Assembly: GCA_023376005.1 (NCBI GenBank)
Contig: CM042179.1
Span: 22,177,906 to 22,241,905, forward strand
From: Doryteuthis pealeii
Taxonomy: Eukaryota > Mollusca > Cephalopoda > Myopsida > Loliginidae
Direction: 5' to 3'
DNA length: 64,000 nucleotides
The translations under genes were made by a program, and so were the position numbers. Each line of letters begins with the position of its first letter. Position 1 is the first letter of the stretch. Of the stretch, positions 55,291 to 64,000 are shown in pieces. The notes below the pieces were generated by a model. The model worked only from the letters and a program-made list of their open reading frames with translations. It did no database searches and was not told the origin of the DNA.

Positions 55291-55561
55291 TACTCTCTTT
55301 CCTTTGATTAGATTTCACCTTTCCCCACAAGGAACAATTTTTTTTATTACATCAAAACCTTCCTCTAAGTATAGATACCAAATTCAGTAGCTCTATATCA
55401 GGTATGGCTAAAATTTCTAAAAGTCACATATATCAGACTTTTGGGCCATTTATAGAGGATAGACAAATTCTTCCTAATTGTTATGGTAGATATACTAACC
55501 ATAAAACTTTCTTTTAAAAATTCTGTTTAAAATGTTGATCAGTACAACTTATTATTATCAT

Positions 55562-55565
<4 letters not shown>

Positions 55566-55599
<34 letters not shown>

Positions 55600-55600
55600 T
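55566..55600. repeat. (TAC)n microsatellite
   Basis: About eleven TAC units at the end of the LINE fragment that follows. Confidence 0.9.
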
Positions 55601-55905
55601 AACAAAATTTATTGCATACAGGGCTCAGGTGCACCACAATTCATCAAAGACTCATGTATAGTACGTAGAATAATGTACTAATGTCAGGAAAATGAATAGT
55701 GTACAGTTATAATATACATCTATGTGTGCGTGCACATGCATATGTGTATGGAGGGGGGGGGAATCATGTATATTTTTGTTGAGTTATAAGAAGCATGGAG
55801 GTTTTGAAAGATGCACTGTTTCAGCAGCCTACAATGGATGCAGGTAATTTATTCCAGCACGTTTCATGATCTTTACACCTCTCCAATTTAGAGTGATGTT
55901 TATCT
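55601..55905 (-). mobile_element. CR1/L2-like LINE 3' end, - strand
   Basis: Shares AAATTTATTGCATACAG, GGCTCAGGTGCACCAC and GAATAATGTACTAATGTCAG with 31.4 kb and 63.64 kb; also GCATGGAGGTTTTGAAAGAT, whose complement codes SFKTSM. Confidence 0.68.
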
Positions 55906-56224
55906 AGTTGAGATCAAAAAAGGTATTGGGAATTTTTATTGTTTTTTTTTTTAAATAATTTTTATTGTTTTTTTTAAAATAATTTTTATTGTTTTTTTTA
56001 AATAATTTTTATTGTTTTTATTGTCATAATAATGTCTGTAATTTCCACTTTGTTTACAATTTTTTTGTTTATTTGTTTTATAAATATTCAAAAGGAATAT
56101 GAATATAGTTGATATTTCTTCTCGTATATAAAAACATTCTAGCCTTATAAATTCTAATGATCGTCAAAGTTAAATAAAATGTAAAATGTATTTTCAATTA
56201 ATCTTCTTTCTATTTAAGTACAAA

Positions 56225-56428
56225 ATGGATGGAACAGAATCAGAGGCTGTCCAGATTAATTATACAGATGATTCTCCTTCTATGGCCATGTCAGCTACAA
56301 TTCTTTCTTTGAAACTAAAGTTTCCAAATGTGAAGCAAATTTCAACAAACATTTTAGAATCTTGGGTAAATTCCACAAATTCTGATGATGGGAAGTTCCC
56401 AAAACTGAAGGGAAAACTTATTATAATT
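56225..56428 (+). CDS. Rhodanese gene coding exon 1
   Basis: The acceptor TTCTATTTAAG ends at 56218 and ATG follows at 56225 (context AAAATGGAT). Codes for 68 residues, starting MDGTESEAVQINYTDDSPS and ending KLKGKLIII. The donor is GTAAGT at 56429. An upstream in-frame ATG at 56186 lies in the intron. Confidence 0.78.
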
Positions 56429-59155
56429 GTAAGTATTTTAGAAAATTCTAAATCATTTGCAGAATCATTTCAGAAATAATTTCTTTGTTTAATAATTTTT
56501 TGATGTAATGAATATTCAAATACCTAGGTACCCTCTCACTGTAATATGATTGGTTAGTGTCCACCATAAATACTTAACACTGTAGTGGTACAGTCGCCTA
56601 CTACAACAACTACCACTATTTTTATGCCGACTACTTGGAAGACTACTACTAATTATAATATAATTTTTTGATGTAATGAATATTCAAATACCTAGGTACC
56701 CTCTCACTGTAATCTGATTGGTTAGTGTTGTAAGATTCAAAGTTATAACAAAGTCATAATGTAATATATTGTCTGATCAGTGCACCCAAGGACCAGGCTG
56801 AATAGGAAGTGCATGGGAGCCAGGTGCAGCCTGGAAACGAAAACAGGATGTGGCCCCGACCTGACATTTTGCACCTGGAAATGCAGGTGGATGTTTGTCA
56901 TGATTTTGGTGCAGAAATCTGTAGGCGTAGCCCATAGCCAATGAAAACAGCCTGCGTGGGTGAAGAGGCGTGTCTACAGAAAAAAACTGTGTAGGTGTCA
57001 CGAACAAGGAGGCGTGACACCGGGGGTCAGGCTACAATAAAAGAAGCCCGTAGAGATCGATTAGACAGATGACGATCAGGTTCGAGATCAATTGAAGAGA
57101 ACTCCCAAAGGCTCCACATTGCGTAACCCTGCCCACGACTCTCAGTTGTACACAACCAGGGAAAATAAACATCTCTTATATTTTCCTAAATACAAGTGTT
57201 TGTGTTTTTGACGGGTCCAGTGTGTAACAATAACTAGTTGAAACATAACAAACTCTGACACGTTTGTGAGACAAAACATTTTATATAGATAACAGCACAT
57301 GGAAATGATACATAAAATACAAGATAGTGTACATAAACATATATACATCAAAGGACTGGATCGTCCTTACATAGAGATCACTTACTAAGAGGGGGGGGCC
57401 GCAGCCCCACCGAGAAGGGGGTAGACAGTAGTCTAACCCATGTGCTCGTTCCGGAGATGTAGCTAAAAGAGGCAGCAGCGTTTTTGAATGAACGCGCTTA
57501 ACTACTAGAGGTCCCCTAGTGGACCAAACAGCAATGCAGCAAGGAGATAACTCTTCCGGGAAAAGGAAGATAATTCCCTACAGTGTCCACCATAAATACT
57601 TAATGCTGTAGTGGTTCAGACGCCTACTACAATTACTACCACTATTTCTATGCCGACTACTCGGAAGACTACTACTATTATTACTTCTACATGTCAAACA
57701 CCCCTGACAGTCAAACACTTATTGATGGAGTGCAGATTTTTTGCTCACATCAGAAAACATTATTTTAAAGCAAACAATATGAAGGACCTATTTGAAAATG
57801 TTAACATAGAGGATATTTTCTCCTTTTTGAGGGAAATAAAATTATACCATAGAATATAGACATGAAACAAATCAATGGCATACAGTATGATTCCCAATAA
57901 TGCTAACACATTGTTAAAACCAATTACTAAATGTATATATATGAATACACAATATGTATCACAACCCAACCGCTAGGCATGATATAACCCTGGACGGGTT
58001 GATATGCCGTTAAAATTAATAAACCAACCAACCATCTGATGCACCAGTTTCTATGTACCTGCGAGAATACCTTACTTCAACTTAATAATATATCCCTTAC
58101 CCGGATATATCATTTTTTTCCTTCATATTTCTTCTTGTTCTTGTTCTTTTTTATTTTCAAATTCTGGAAGAGACTATTTATGTTTCACCATTGAAATTTC
58201 ACCAATTCCCTTAGGAAAGGTATGAATCCATCTGTTCTTACTCCAACTAGTTGGGCAGACCGGGTTCTTCTTTAGTCTCAATAAGGCAAACAGTCTTGAA
58301 GAAAAGTATTCATTTTATTATTGAAAATGTATCTATTTCTTTTATTGAAAATGTATTGACTTTTTTTCATCAGATAAAAGTAAGAGATTTCCATTGGAAA
58401 TATGAAATTTGCCATCACTTTTTGATAGGACAACATTCTCATAATCCACTATGCCCTATAAAATATTGTTGGCATGAGCAAAAAAAAAAAAAAAAAAATG
58501 CCCTCCCGGGGGCATAAAACTTAATTTTTGAAAGATATTGACTGAGGGGGATGGGAGCTAAAAATTCAGTGCCAGAGGATTCATATCATAAGTAAGTAAA
58601 ATTATCAAATTTATTAAAGGAGTAAAAAAAACAATTAGAAAAGGAAACTTAGTTCTGTCCCCCTCAAATAAAATGTTGATTTCATCTATTAATTATTAAT
58701 TGAATAATTATTTTGAATATTTTACACAAATTTTACATAAAATCGTAGGTATTTATTTGTAAACTTTTGTAAACCACTTGTTACTGAAAAAAGGGAGAGA
58801 GTAAAAAATAATTTTCAAAACTGATTACAGGATTGTTCTTTATTCTATGTATTGACGATTTTTGGCATTGTGATGTAAGCAGTGACATAGTTTTGGTTAC
58901 AGACAAATAGTAACTGAATTTCCATTATTAATAGATATAGGAATTATTATTAAGTTTGTTATTAACAAGAAAAACCAATGAAATATTATATTTTCTTTCT
59001 TTCTTTCTTTATTTCTATTTCTATTTATCCTTCCTAGGATGCTCGATCAGAGGAAGAATATGCAGTGAGTCACTTACCAAATGCTAACAGAGTTGATTTT
59101 AAGATTTCTGATATTTCCGAGTTTGTCAATACAGTTCCAGATTTAGCAAACAAAG
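56225..59155 (+). CDS. Rhodanese-domain protein, first two coding exons (partial)
   Basis: Exons 56225-56428 and 59038-59155 join in phase 0 to give 107 residues, then a phase-1 donor. The second exon starts DARSEEEYAVSHLPNA, the signature after the first strands of a rhodanese fold (D-x-R-x-x-x-E-[YF]-x-x-x-H-[IL]-x-x-A). Upstream, KQISTNILESWVN resembles the lead-in helix of single-domain rhodaneses. Such proteins move sulfur or act as protein-tyrosine-phosphatase-like folds. The active-site Cys loop, usually 30-50 residues further on, was not found before 64000, so catalysis cannot be judged. No signal peptide is obvious. Confidence 0.8.
56492..57690. repeat. Tandem duplication of about 170 bp, second copy split by an LTR-like insert
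   Basis: TTTTTGATGTAATGAATATT... CCTAGGTACCCTCTCACTG... ACTACTCGGAAGACTACTAC occurs at 56492-56660 and again from 56661. In the second copy, the halves lie at 56661-56728 and 57583-57690. Confidence 0.85.
56729..57582 (+). mobile_element. Solo-LTR-like insert (854 bp, TG...CA, GTGT duplication)
   Basis: Begins TGTAAGATTC and ends TTCCCTACA, with GTGT on both sides (56725-56728, 57583-57586). The uninterrupted duplicate at 56560 proves an insertion. Inside are GGCTACAATAAAAGAAGCCC, an AATAAA at 57162 and a GC-rich first half. Size, ends, a 4-bp duplication and lack of ORFs fit a solo LTR, but no internal region or partner is present. Confidence 0.65.
57685..58036 (+). mobile_element. LINE 3' end (Jockey/I-type) with conserved tail hairpin
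   Basis: The frame reads CQTPLTVKHLLMECRFFAHI, then RKHYF, and ends FLREIKLYHRI-stop at 57859. This zinc-ribbon-like C-terminal pattern (C...LTVKHLLMEC) is typical of Jockey/I-type LINE ORF2 ends. The 3' UTR finishes with GGCATGATATAACCC, TGGACGGGTTGATATGCCG, TTAAAATTAATAAACCAACC. The hairpin GGCAT/ATGCC with AACCC/GGGTT matches the tails of SINE-E and repeat F. Confidence 0.78.
58480..58960. repeat. Intronic repeat block, copy 1 (pair at 62515-62930)
   Basis: Common order: ATTTTTGAAA(G/C)ATATTG(A/C)CTGAGGGG, AAAATTCA(G/A)TG(C/T)CAG, AAGTAAGTAAAAT(T/C)ATCAAAT, then ATGTAAGCAGTGACATA, TTACAGACAAA and TCCATTATTAATAGAT. About 80% alike by eye. Confidence 0.75.
59038..59155 (+). CDS. Rhodanese gene coding exon 2
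   Basis: The acceptor TTTATCCTTCCTAG ends at 59037; the donor GTTTGT begins at 59156 (weaker than GTAAGT). 118 nt, coding for residues 69-107, ending VPDLANK plus one base. Continues in an exon not found in this window. Confidence 0.78.
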
Positions 59156-60745
59156 GTTTGTATATTTTTAAACAATGGTTGTTGTTCAGAATAACTCGCT
59201 CATGAAAAATTTCATTTATTCATTGGCAATGTACAAAAGATTATATGGATATGTAAATACTTATATTCACATTCTAGATAAAAGTAAGTTTCAGGCATTT
59301 GTTTCATTTTTTTTTTTTTTTTACTAAACTGTTAAGTCCTAAAATTGTGTCTTCAACTAGCTACAATTAAGTCATTGGCCATATTTCTTTAGTCTTTCTC
59401 TCCCCAATATATGAAATTATGTCAAGTTATGGTTGTTACATTATTCGTGGGTTGCCTACAAATTATGTCTGTAAGTGTAATAAGATTTGAATAACAGTAT
59501 GGTAAATGGAAAGTTACCATTAACTGTTGTAGAAGTGATTGACAAGCAGTTCATCTTTCACTGACCTAGGCATGGATTTCTGATTGGCTAAAGGAAAAGA
59601 GTGAGAAGGTAACTGACTGTTAGTTAGATTTTGGTGGTCAGTCAGGAGAAGCAAACATGCCATCTTCTCACGGCGCGGTTAAAACCTTTTTCGGCTTCAG
59701 GTTTTTAATAAGGATGTCTTGAAAACTAAATGTAATGTGCATAATCTCCCCAATGTAAACAGTAAATAATTGCCTGAAGCTTTGAAAAATGCAAGTTTTA
59801 AATAAAACTGAAACTTGTCTACCAGCTTGTCTTTCTCTTTCTCTTCTTTTTTAAGCTCACAGAATGTAATGATGAAAGGGAAAGCATGTGTACTTTTAAC
59901 CTTATTTATTAACATGAAACAACAACAGTCGATACAACAAGTACTTAGAGACAGTACTTACAGTTCAGTTGTTACTCTCTCACTGAGGGAAAAGTTCCTT
60001 CAGTCACAAGGGACTGAGACAAGAGCTCGTTTCTATGAGGCTCGCACGTTCATACCAAATCCGAGATGACATTTTTCATTTCTGCCTCACCACATCACAA
60101 GGGACACTAACTCTTTCTCCTTCCTGTCCCCAAAACGCACAGGAGAGTTCAGGTCCCTACAGCACTATCAAAAGTCACCCACAACTCCCCGCAAAAAGTC
60201 CATTCTCCCCCTCCAACTTCTCGTCACTTCTTACTCAGAGTGAGCATAATGGCGTACCACATTCCTTTGCCTGCCAGGGACAATTTTGGAGGCTAGGCAT
60301 CTGAAACGCTTTGAGTCAGAATGAACCAGGTTAAAACAACAATGACAACTGGTGTTTATTGTTCATCTGACCAAGGATTTGAACCTAAATTTTTAACTAA
60401 ATGGTGATTGCTGAGAGACTGTGCCCCATTGGAAGATTTTTTTTGTGTGTGTGTTGGCTTTCCTTCACTAAACAAAGTCTTGCTTCATTATTTAAAACAA
60501 AGAAATGAGCACAGACAACCACAGCACATGATAATAAAAGCTGTATCAACGAGAGGAAGAAAGCAACACAAAAGAGGATGGCCAGTGATGAACATCACTC
60601 TCTCTTATATACCCAGCAGATGAAGTGGCTATATAAAAGTGACCAATTTTTAATTCCAGGAATTAACTATAACCGTTCAATAAAAAAATGATTGAAATTC
60701 ACTGGATGATGAATGTTATTATTACATTTCTATATGATCTTTTGG
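59156..60745 (+). other. Rhodanese intron or downstream DNA
   Basis: No rhodanese active-site segment was seen in any plus frame. 59930-60300 is GC-richer and has overlapping short frames, possibly an old retroelement terminus. No call is made. Confidence 0.35.
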
Positions 60746-60879
60746 AGGTATTTACCCAACTCGTTCACCACAGGTAGGATGTGACACAAGATTTCAAGTA
60801 TGGAGCATCCAATGAGGATTGAACTCACTATTCTGTAGTAATAGATCTGGAAGATTAGGTTGCAAAACATTACACCACT
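60746..60879 (-). mobile_element. SINE-D copy 4
   Basis: GGTATTTACCCAACTC (tail), GGATGTGACACAAG, B-box complement GAGGATTGAACTCAC, and head AACATTACACCACTAT. Confidence 0.75.
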
Positions 60880-60896
60880 ATGGAATGCCCTTATAT

Positions 60897-61178
60897 ATAT
60901 TTACCAACCCCTCCGCATGAGCAGGATGTGACACAAGGTCAATTTCTTAAGCAGAGTTTAACAGGTTTGAATTCAGAGTTTTCCTTCTCCTAGACCGGTT
61001 GCCTAACCAAGGTTAAAGAGCCCAGTCTGCCCTACTATTTATCCATAGCTGAAGGGAGAGTAGGATTCATACCTTTCCCAAAGGTATTAGCTAAGTGAAA
61101 CGCAATTACCACATCCAGGATTTGAACTCGGAACGAGTCCATTTCCCATGACTTTAACCATTACACTACGCACTTCCC
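60897..61178 (-). mobile_element. SINE-B copy 9 with 17-bp target duplication
   Basis: Flanked by perfect ATGGAATGCCCTTATAT (60880-60896, 61179-61195). 282 bp; a good full-length reference for the family. Confidence 0.92.
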
Positions 61179-61204
61179 ATGGAATGCCCTTATATGATCT
61201 TTAG

Positions 61205-61487
61205 GCACGTGGTGTAATAGAGTTGTAGGAAATGGACTTGGTGACATGAGTTCAAATCCTGGATGAGACTGTTTGCATTTCACATAGCACTAATACCCTT
61301 GGGAAAGGTATGCATCCAACTACTCTCTCTCCAGCTATGGATAAATAGTAGGACAGACTGGGTTCTTTAATCTTGGCTAGGTAACCAGTCTAGGAGAAGA
61401 AAAATTCAAAATTCAAACCTGTTAAACTCCACTTAAGAAATTGACCTTGTGTCACATCCTGCTCGTGCAGAAGTGTTGGTTAATTTA
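61205..61487 (+). mobile_element. SINE-B copy 10 with 14-bp target duplication
   Basis: Flanked by TATATGATCTTTAG (61191-61204, 61488-61501). 283 bp, head-to-head with copy 9 and only 26 bp away. Confidence 0.92.
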
Positions 61488-61675
61488 TATATGATCTTTA
61501 GTACATTACTGCAAGAATAACAAAAATTTTCATGGGTGAGCTATTCTGTGCAAGCACCTAAATAATTTATTATTCTGATTTAGAACATTATAGCTCTTAA
61601 GTAGAACTGCCAGATTTGCCTAATAAAAATATGAGATATTCTGTTAAGATTTAAATTCAATTTATATCTAGTAAA

Positions 61676-62042
61676 AAAAGTTGTCATAGTGGCCTATTGT
61701 TGGTATCAGCCAGACAGCAATAGAGTCTATCCTCTTTTTGTTATTGCTAGACCAGGGAGATTGTTTTTTGCTGAGGTGGAGCACCATACAGCTTCACACT
61801 TCAGTGCATTCGCTTGGAAATTGCAAAGTTCCAGATTCAACACTGGTCCTCTCTAACTCAGCACATGTGTAGCACAGCTTGGGTAATCTGATCTGTGCTG
61901 TAAAGTGGGAAGCTGAAGGTAGGTGTGGCGCTCCACCTCAGCAAAACAATCTTCCTGACCTAGTGCTAGCAAAAAAGGGGATAGACTCCCTCACTGTCTA
62001 GTTGATACCAATAAAAGGCCATTTCATCAACTTCACTACTAC
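61676..62042. mobile_element. Opposed pair of SINE-A fragments (copies 14a/14b)
   Basis: A minus-strand 3' half (61676-61788) abuts a nearly full plus-strand copy (61798-62042) with head ATTCGCTTGGAAATTGC and 3' end GGCCATTTCATCAACTTCAC. Together they form a partial inverted repeat. Confidence 0.78.
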
Positions 62043-62514
62043 TACTATTATTGTCATATAATTAAATTTTACTATTCTTTAATATATTTTTATTATGTAC
62101 TTTTTATTTTGTCCTACACACAACTATTCTTTTTATCTAATATTAATACAATTTCAACCAACAACAAAGAGATACCAAGCAAACATTTCATAGATAAAAT
62201 AAAAAATAAGGACTGACTCCTATTACCATTTTATACTATTCATCTTACACTCCCTTCACCGATCACTACTACAACATGACCATTGCCAGACTTGCTACCT
62301 ACATACCTTCTAGATAATCACTTCACAGTCACACTAGAGAATACACCTTCTTCAACATTCACTACTTCCCTGCCACAAGATAATTCTTCTCCAGGGAACC
62401 TACTTCACAAAACTACCATATTTGTAATAAAAGACAGTTTCATACTTTTACATTGGTAACATCTAAAGTTTATTGAAAACTCATTTTATTTCTTTAAAAA
62501 CATTAGTACAAAAT

Positions 62515-62930
62515 AAAAAATGCATTCCGGGCGATATAAAAATAGATTTTTGAAACATATTGCCTGAGGGGTGGGAGTAAAAAATTCAATGTCAGCGAGT
62601 TTGTACCCTAAGTAAGTAAAATCATCAAATTCATTAAAGGATTAAAAAATAAAACAATTTGAAATGTAAATTTTAAATATGTATTAAAATAAAACAAACT
62701 ATATATAGATATATAATACCAGTCATGTATTTATTAAAACTTGTTTTAAAAAAGAATGTTGTTTTTAAAAAAAAATGTTGCATGTTCAAATTTTGAGTGT
62801 ATTTATTCTGTTATGATTTTGGGTAATGTGACGTAAGCAGTGACATAATTTTTGTTACAGACAAAAACCGGAAGCAAATCTCCATTATTAATAGATGTAC
62901 AACTAGTCATTGGGTAAGAAATTTATTAGG
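62515..62930. repeat. Intronic repeat block, copy 2
   Basis: Partner of 58480-58960 in the same orientation. The exon that follows copy 1 is not duplicated after copy 2. Confidence 0.72.
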
Positions 62931-62967
62931 TGTAATTCAACAAGTCTAATGTTTTCAAAAGAATTAA

Positions 62968-63365
62968 CCTAAATTCCACCATTGTATGTCACCCCGACGA
63001 AAGAAAAAAAATACCAAAAATCAGTGAATTTACCGAATTTAATAAAATTTTCAGTGTTTATATATTAATGAATAAAAGATATAAGGCACCAGTTATTTTA
63101 TTTAAAAACTTTTACATTTTTTCAGGTCAGTTACTTTGAACCCTGTATCTTTGAGAATCTGTGTTACACCTCAAAGACATGTGGTTCAAAGTTAACTTAC
63201 CCAAAAAATGTAAAAGTTGTAAAATGAAAATAATTGGTGAATTATATCTTTTATACATTAATATATCAACACTGAAAATTTCATTAAATTCAATTAATTC
63301 CCTGATTTTCTTTTTTTGTTCGTTTTTTTTTTTCGTTGGGGTAACATACGATAGTGGAATTTAGG
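62968..63365. mobile_element. Foldback/MITE-like element, 398 bp
   Basis: Ends CCTAAATTCCACCATTGTAT and ATACGATAGTGGAATTTAGG are inverted; long inner arms also pair (AACTTTTACATTTTTTCAGG / CCCAAAAAATGTAAAAGTTG). A TTAA precedes it and TATTAA follows closely, but no exact target duplication is clear. No coding capacity. Confidence 0.7.
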
Positions 63366-63635
63366 TCTATTAAGTTCGATTTAACAGATTTTTTTTTTGT
63401 TTAATGAACAGTCTTTCTTATATAGCACCACTGTTCACAATTTACACAGAAGTGTGTAGTCCACAGAAAAAATGTGAAATATTTCAATACATTTCATAGA
63501 TACAAGGCTAAATAATACTATTAAGAGGAGAAGTGGTTACAAATTATTTCTAGAAGTCCTGATAAACTTAAATTTAGAATTAAAACTAAATATTTCAATA
63601 AAGACATCTTTTTATAGCTGAAATGTCATTAAAAA

Positions 63636-63735
63636 AAATAATGAAATGAAATTTATTGCATACAGTGCTCAGGTGCACCATAACTCATCAAAGCCTCATG
63701 TATAGTAGATAGAATAATGCACTAATGTTAGGATC
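63636..63735 (-). mobile_element. CR1/L2-like LINE extreme 3' end
   Basis: ATGAAATTTATTGCATACAG, TGCTCAGGTGCACCATAACT, CATCAAAGCCTCATG; about 95 bp only, matching the 13.6, 31.4 and 55.6 kb copies. Confidence 0.7.
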
Positions 63736-64000
63736 ATGTTTTAATTTAGATTGTTTAAAGGTTGTATATATTTTTTAGAAATAAAGATTTTTTATTTTAT
63801 TTTTATAGTGTGTTAGAAGCATTAATTAAAATGTAATAAGAAACTTTTTTTGAAGGCAAAATAATGCAAATTTATGTTGAAAAACGTATTTATTTAATTT
63901 TTTTTCTTCCTTTTTTTTACTCTTAATATTTTCGGGCAAGGCCCATCTTCAGAGAGTTGAAAAGTTTCCATTTGTGTTTGTTAAACTCAACTGTGGTATT
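63736..64000. other. AT-rich end of window
   Basis: Nothing recognised apart from poly-T runs. TTTTCGGGCAAGGCCC near 63930 resembles element-end sequence but is too short to assign. Confidence 0.3.

Noticed and set aside
63161..63364. 67-codon plus frame at the right end
   Set aside because: Lies wholly within the foldback element 62968-63365; an artefact of its arms.

Overview
This looks like an AT-rich animal (metazoan) nuclear genome, not a bacterium or virus. Genes are split by GT-AG introns, noncoding DNA dominates, and the window holds several tRNA-derived SINE families, LINEs, Penelope-like remnants, foldback elements, microsatellites and a 5 kb satellite. The mix fits a repeat-rich invertebrate; a mollusc or other lophotrochozoan is my guess, not something the sequence proves.

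Three host genes can be supported, all on the + strand. (1) The terminal coding exon of a SEPT6/8/11-type septin at 1234-1401, with its 3' UTR. (2) A complete vitamin K epoxide reductase (VKOR) gene with coding exons at 25745-25932, 26750-26859 and 29867-30051 (160 aa), probably with an upstream noncoding exon near 21.6-21.7 kb. (3) The first two coding exons of a rhodanese-domain protein at 56225-56428 and 59038-59155, continuing beyond the window. They have no evident functional link.

Layout: 1-2.3 kb septin 3' end; 2.3-15 kb dense repeats (structured SINE, palindromic retroposons, mariner-type MITE, tail-to-tail LINE ends, Penelope fragments, GT/GA arrays); 15.2-20.3 kb a 72-bp satellite; 21.6-30.4 kb VKOR with repeat-filled introns; 30.4-53 kb intergenic repeats, including a dead LINE with endonuclease and reverse-transcriptase segments broken by hAT-type MITEs; 53-64 kb rhodanese 5' region and introns, with a solo-LTR-like insert, a LINE 3' end and SINEs.

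The strongest unusual signals are in the repeats: (a) a palindromic, 5'-truncating retroposon family with 10-12 bp target duplications and a hammerhead-like core, found beside and inside Penelope remnants; (b) a 3' hairpin, with paired changes in its stem, shared by a LINE and at least two other repeat families; (c) a 215-bp retroposon with a perfect 19-bp target duplication and three predicted stem-loops; (d) four hAT-type MITEs with 8-bp target duplications; (e) a 72-bp satellite with higher-order structure and a TGACTCA site in most monomers. All alignments were made by eye; boundaries without a stated target duplication are approximate.
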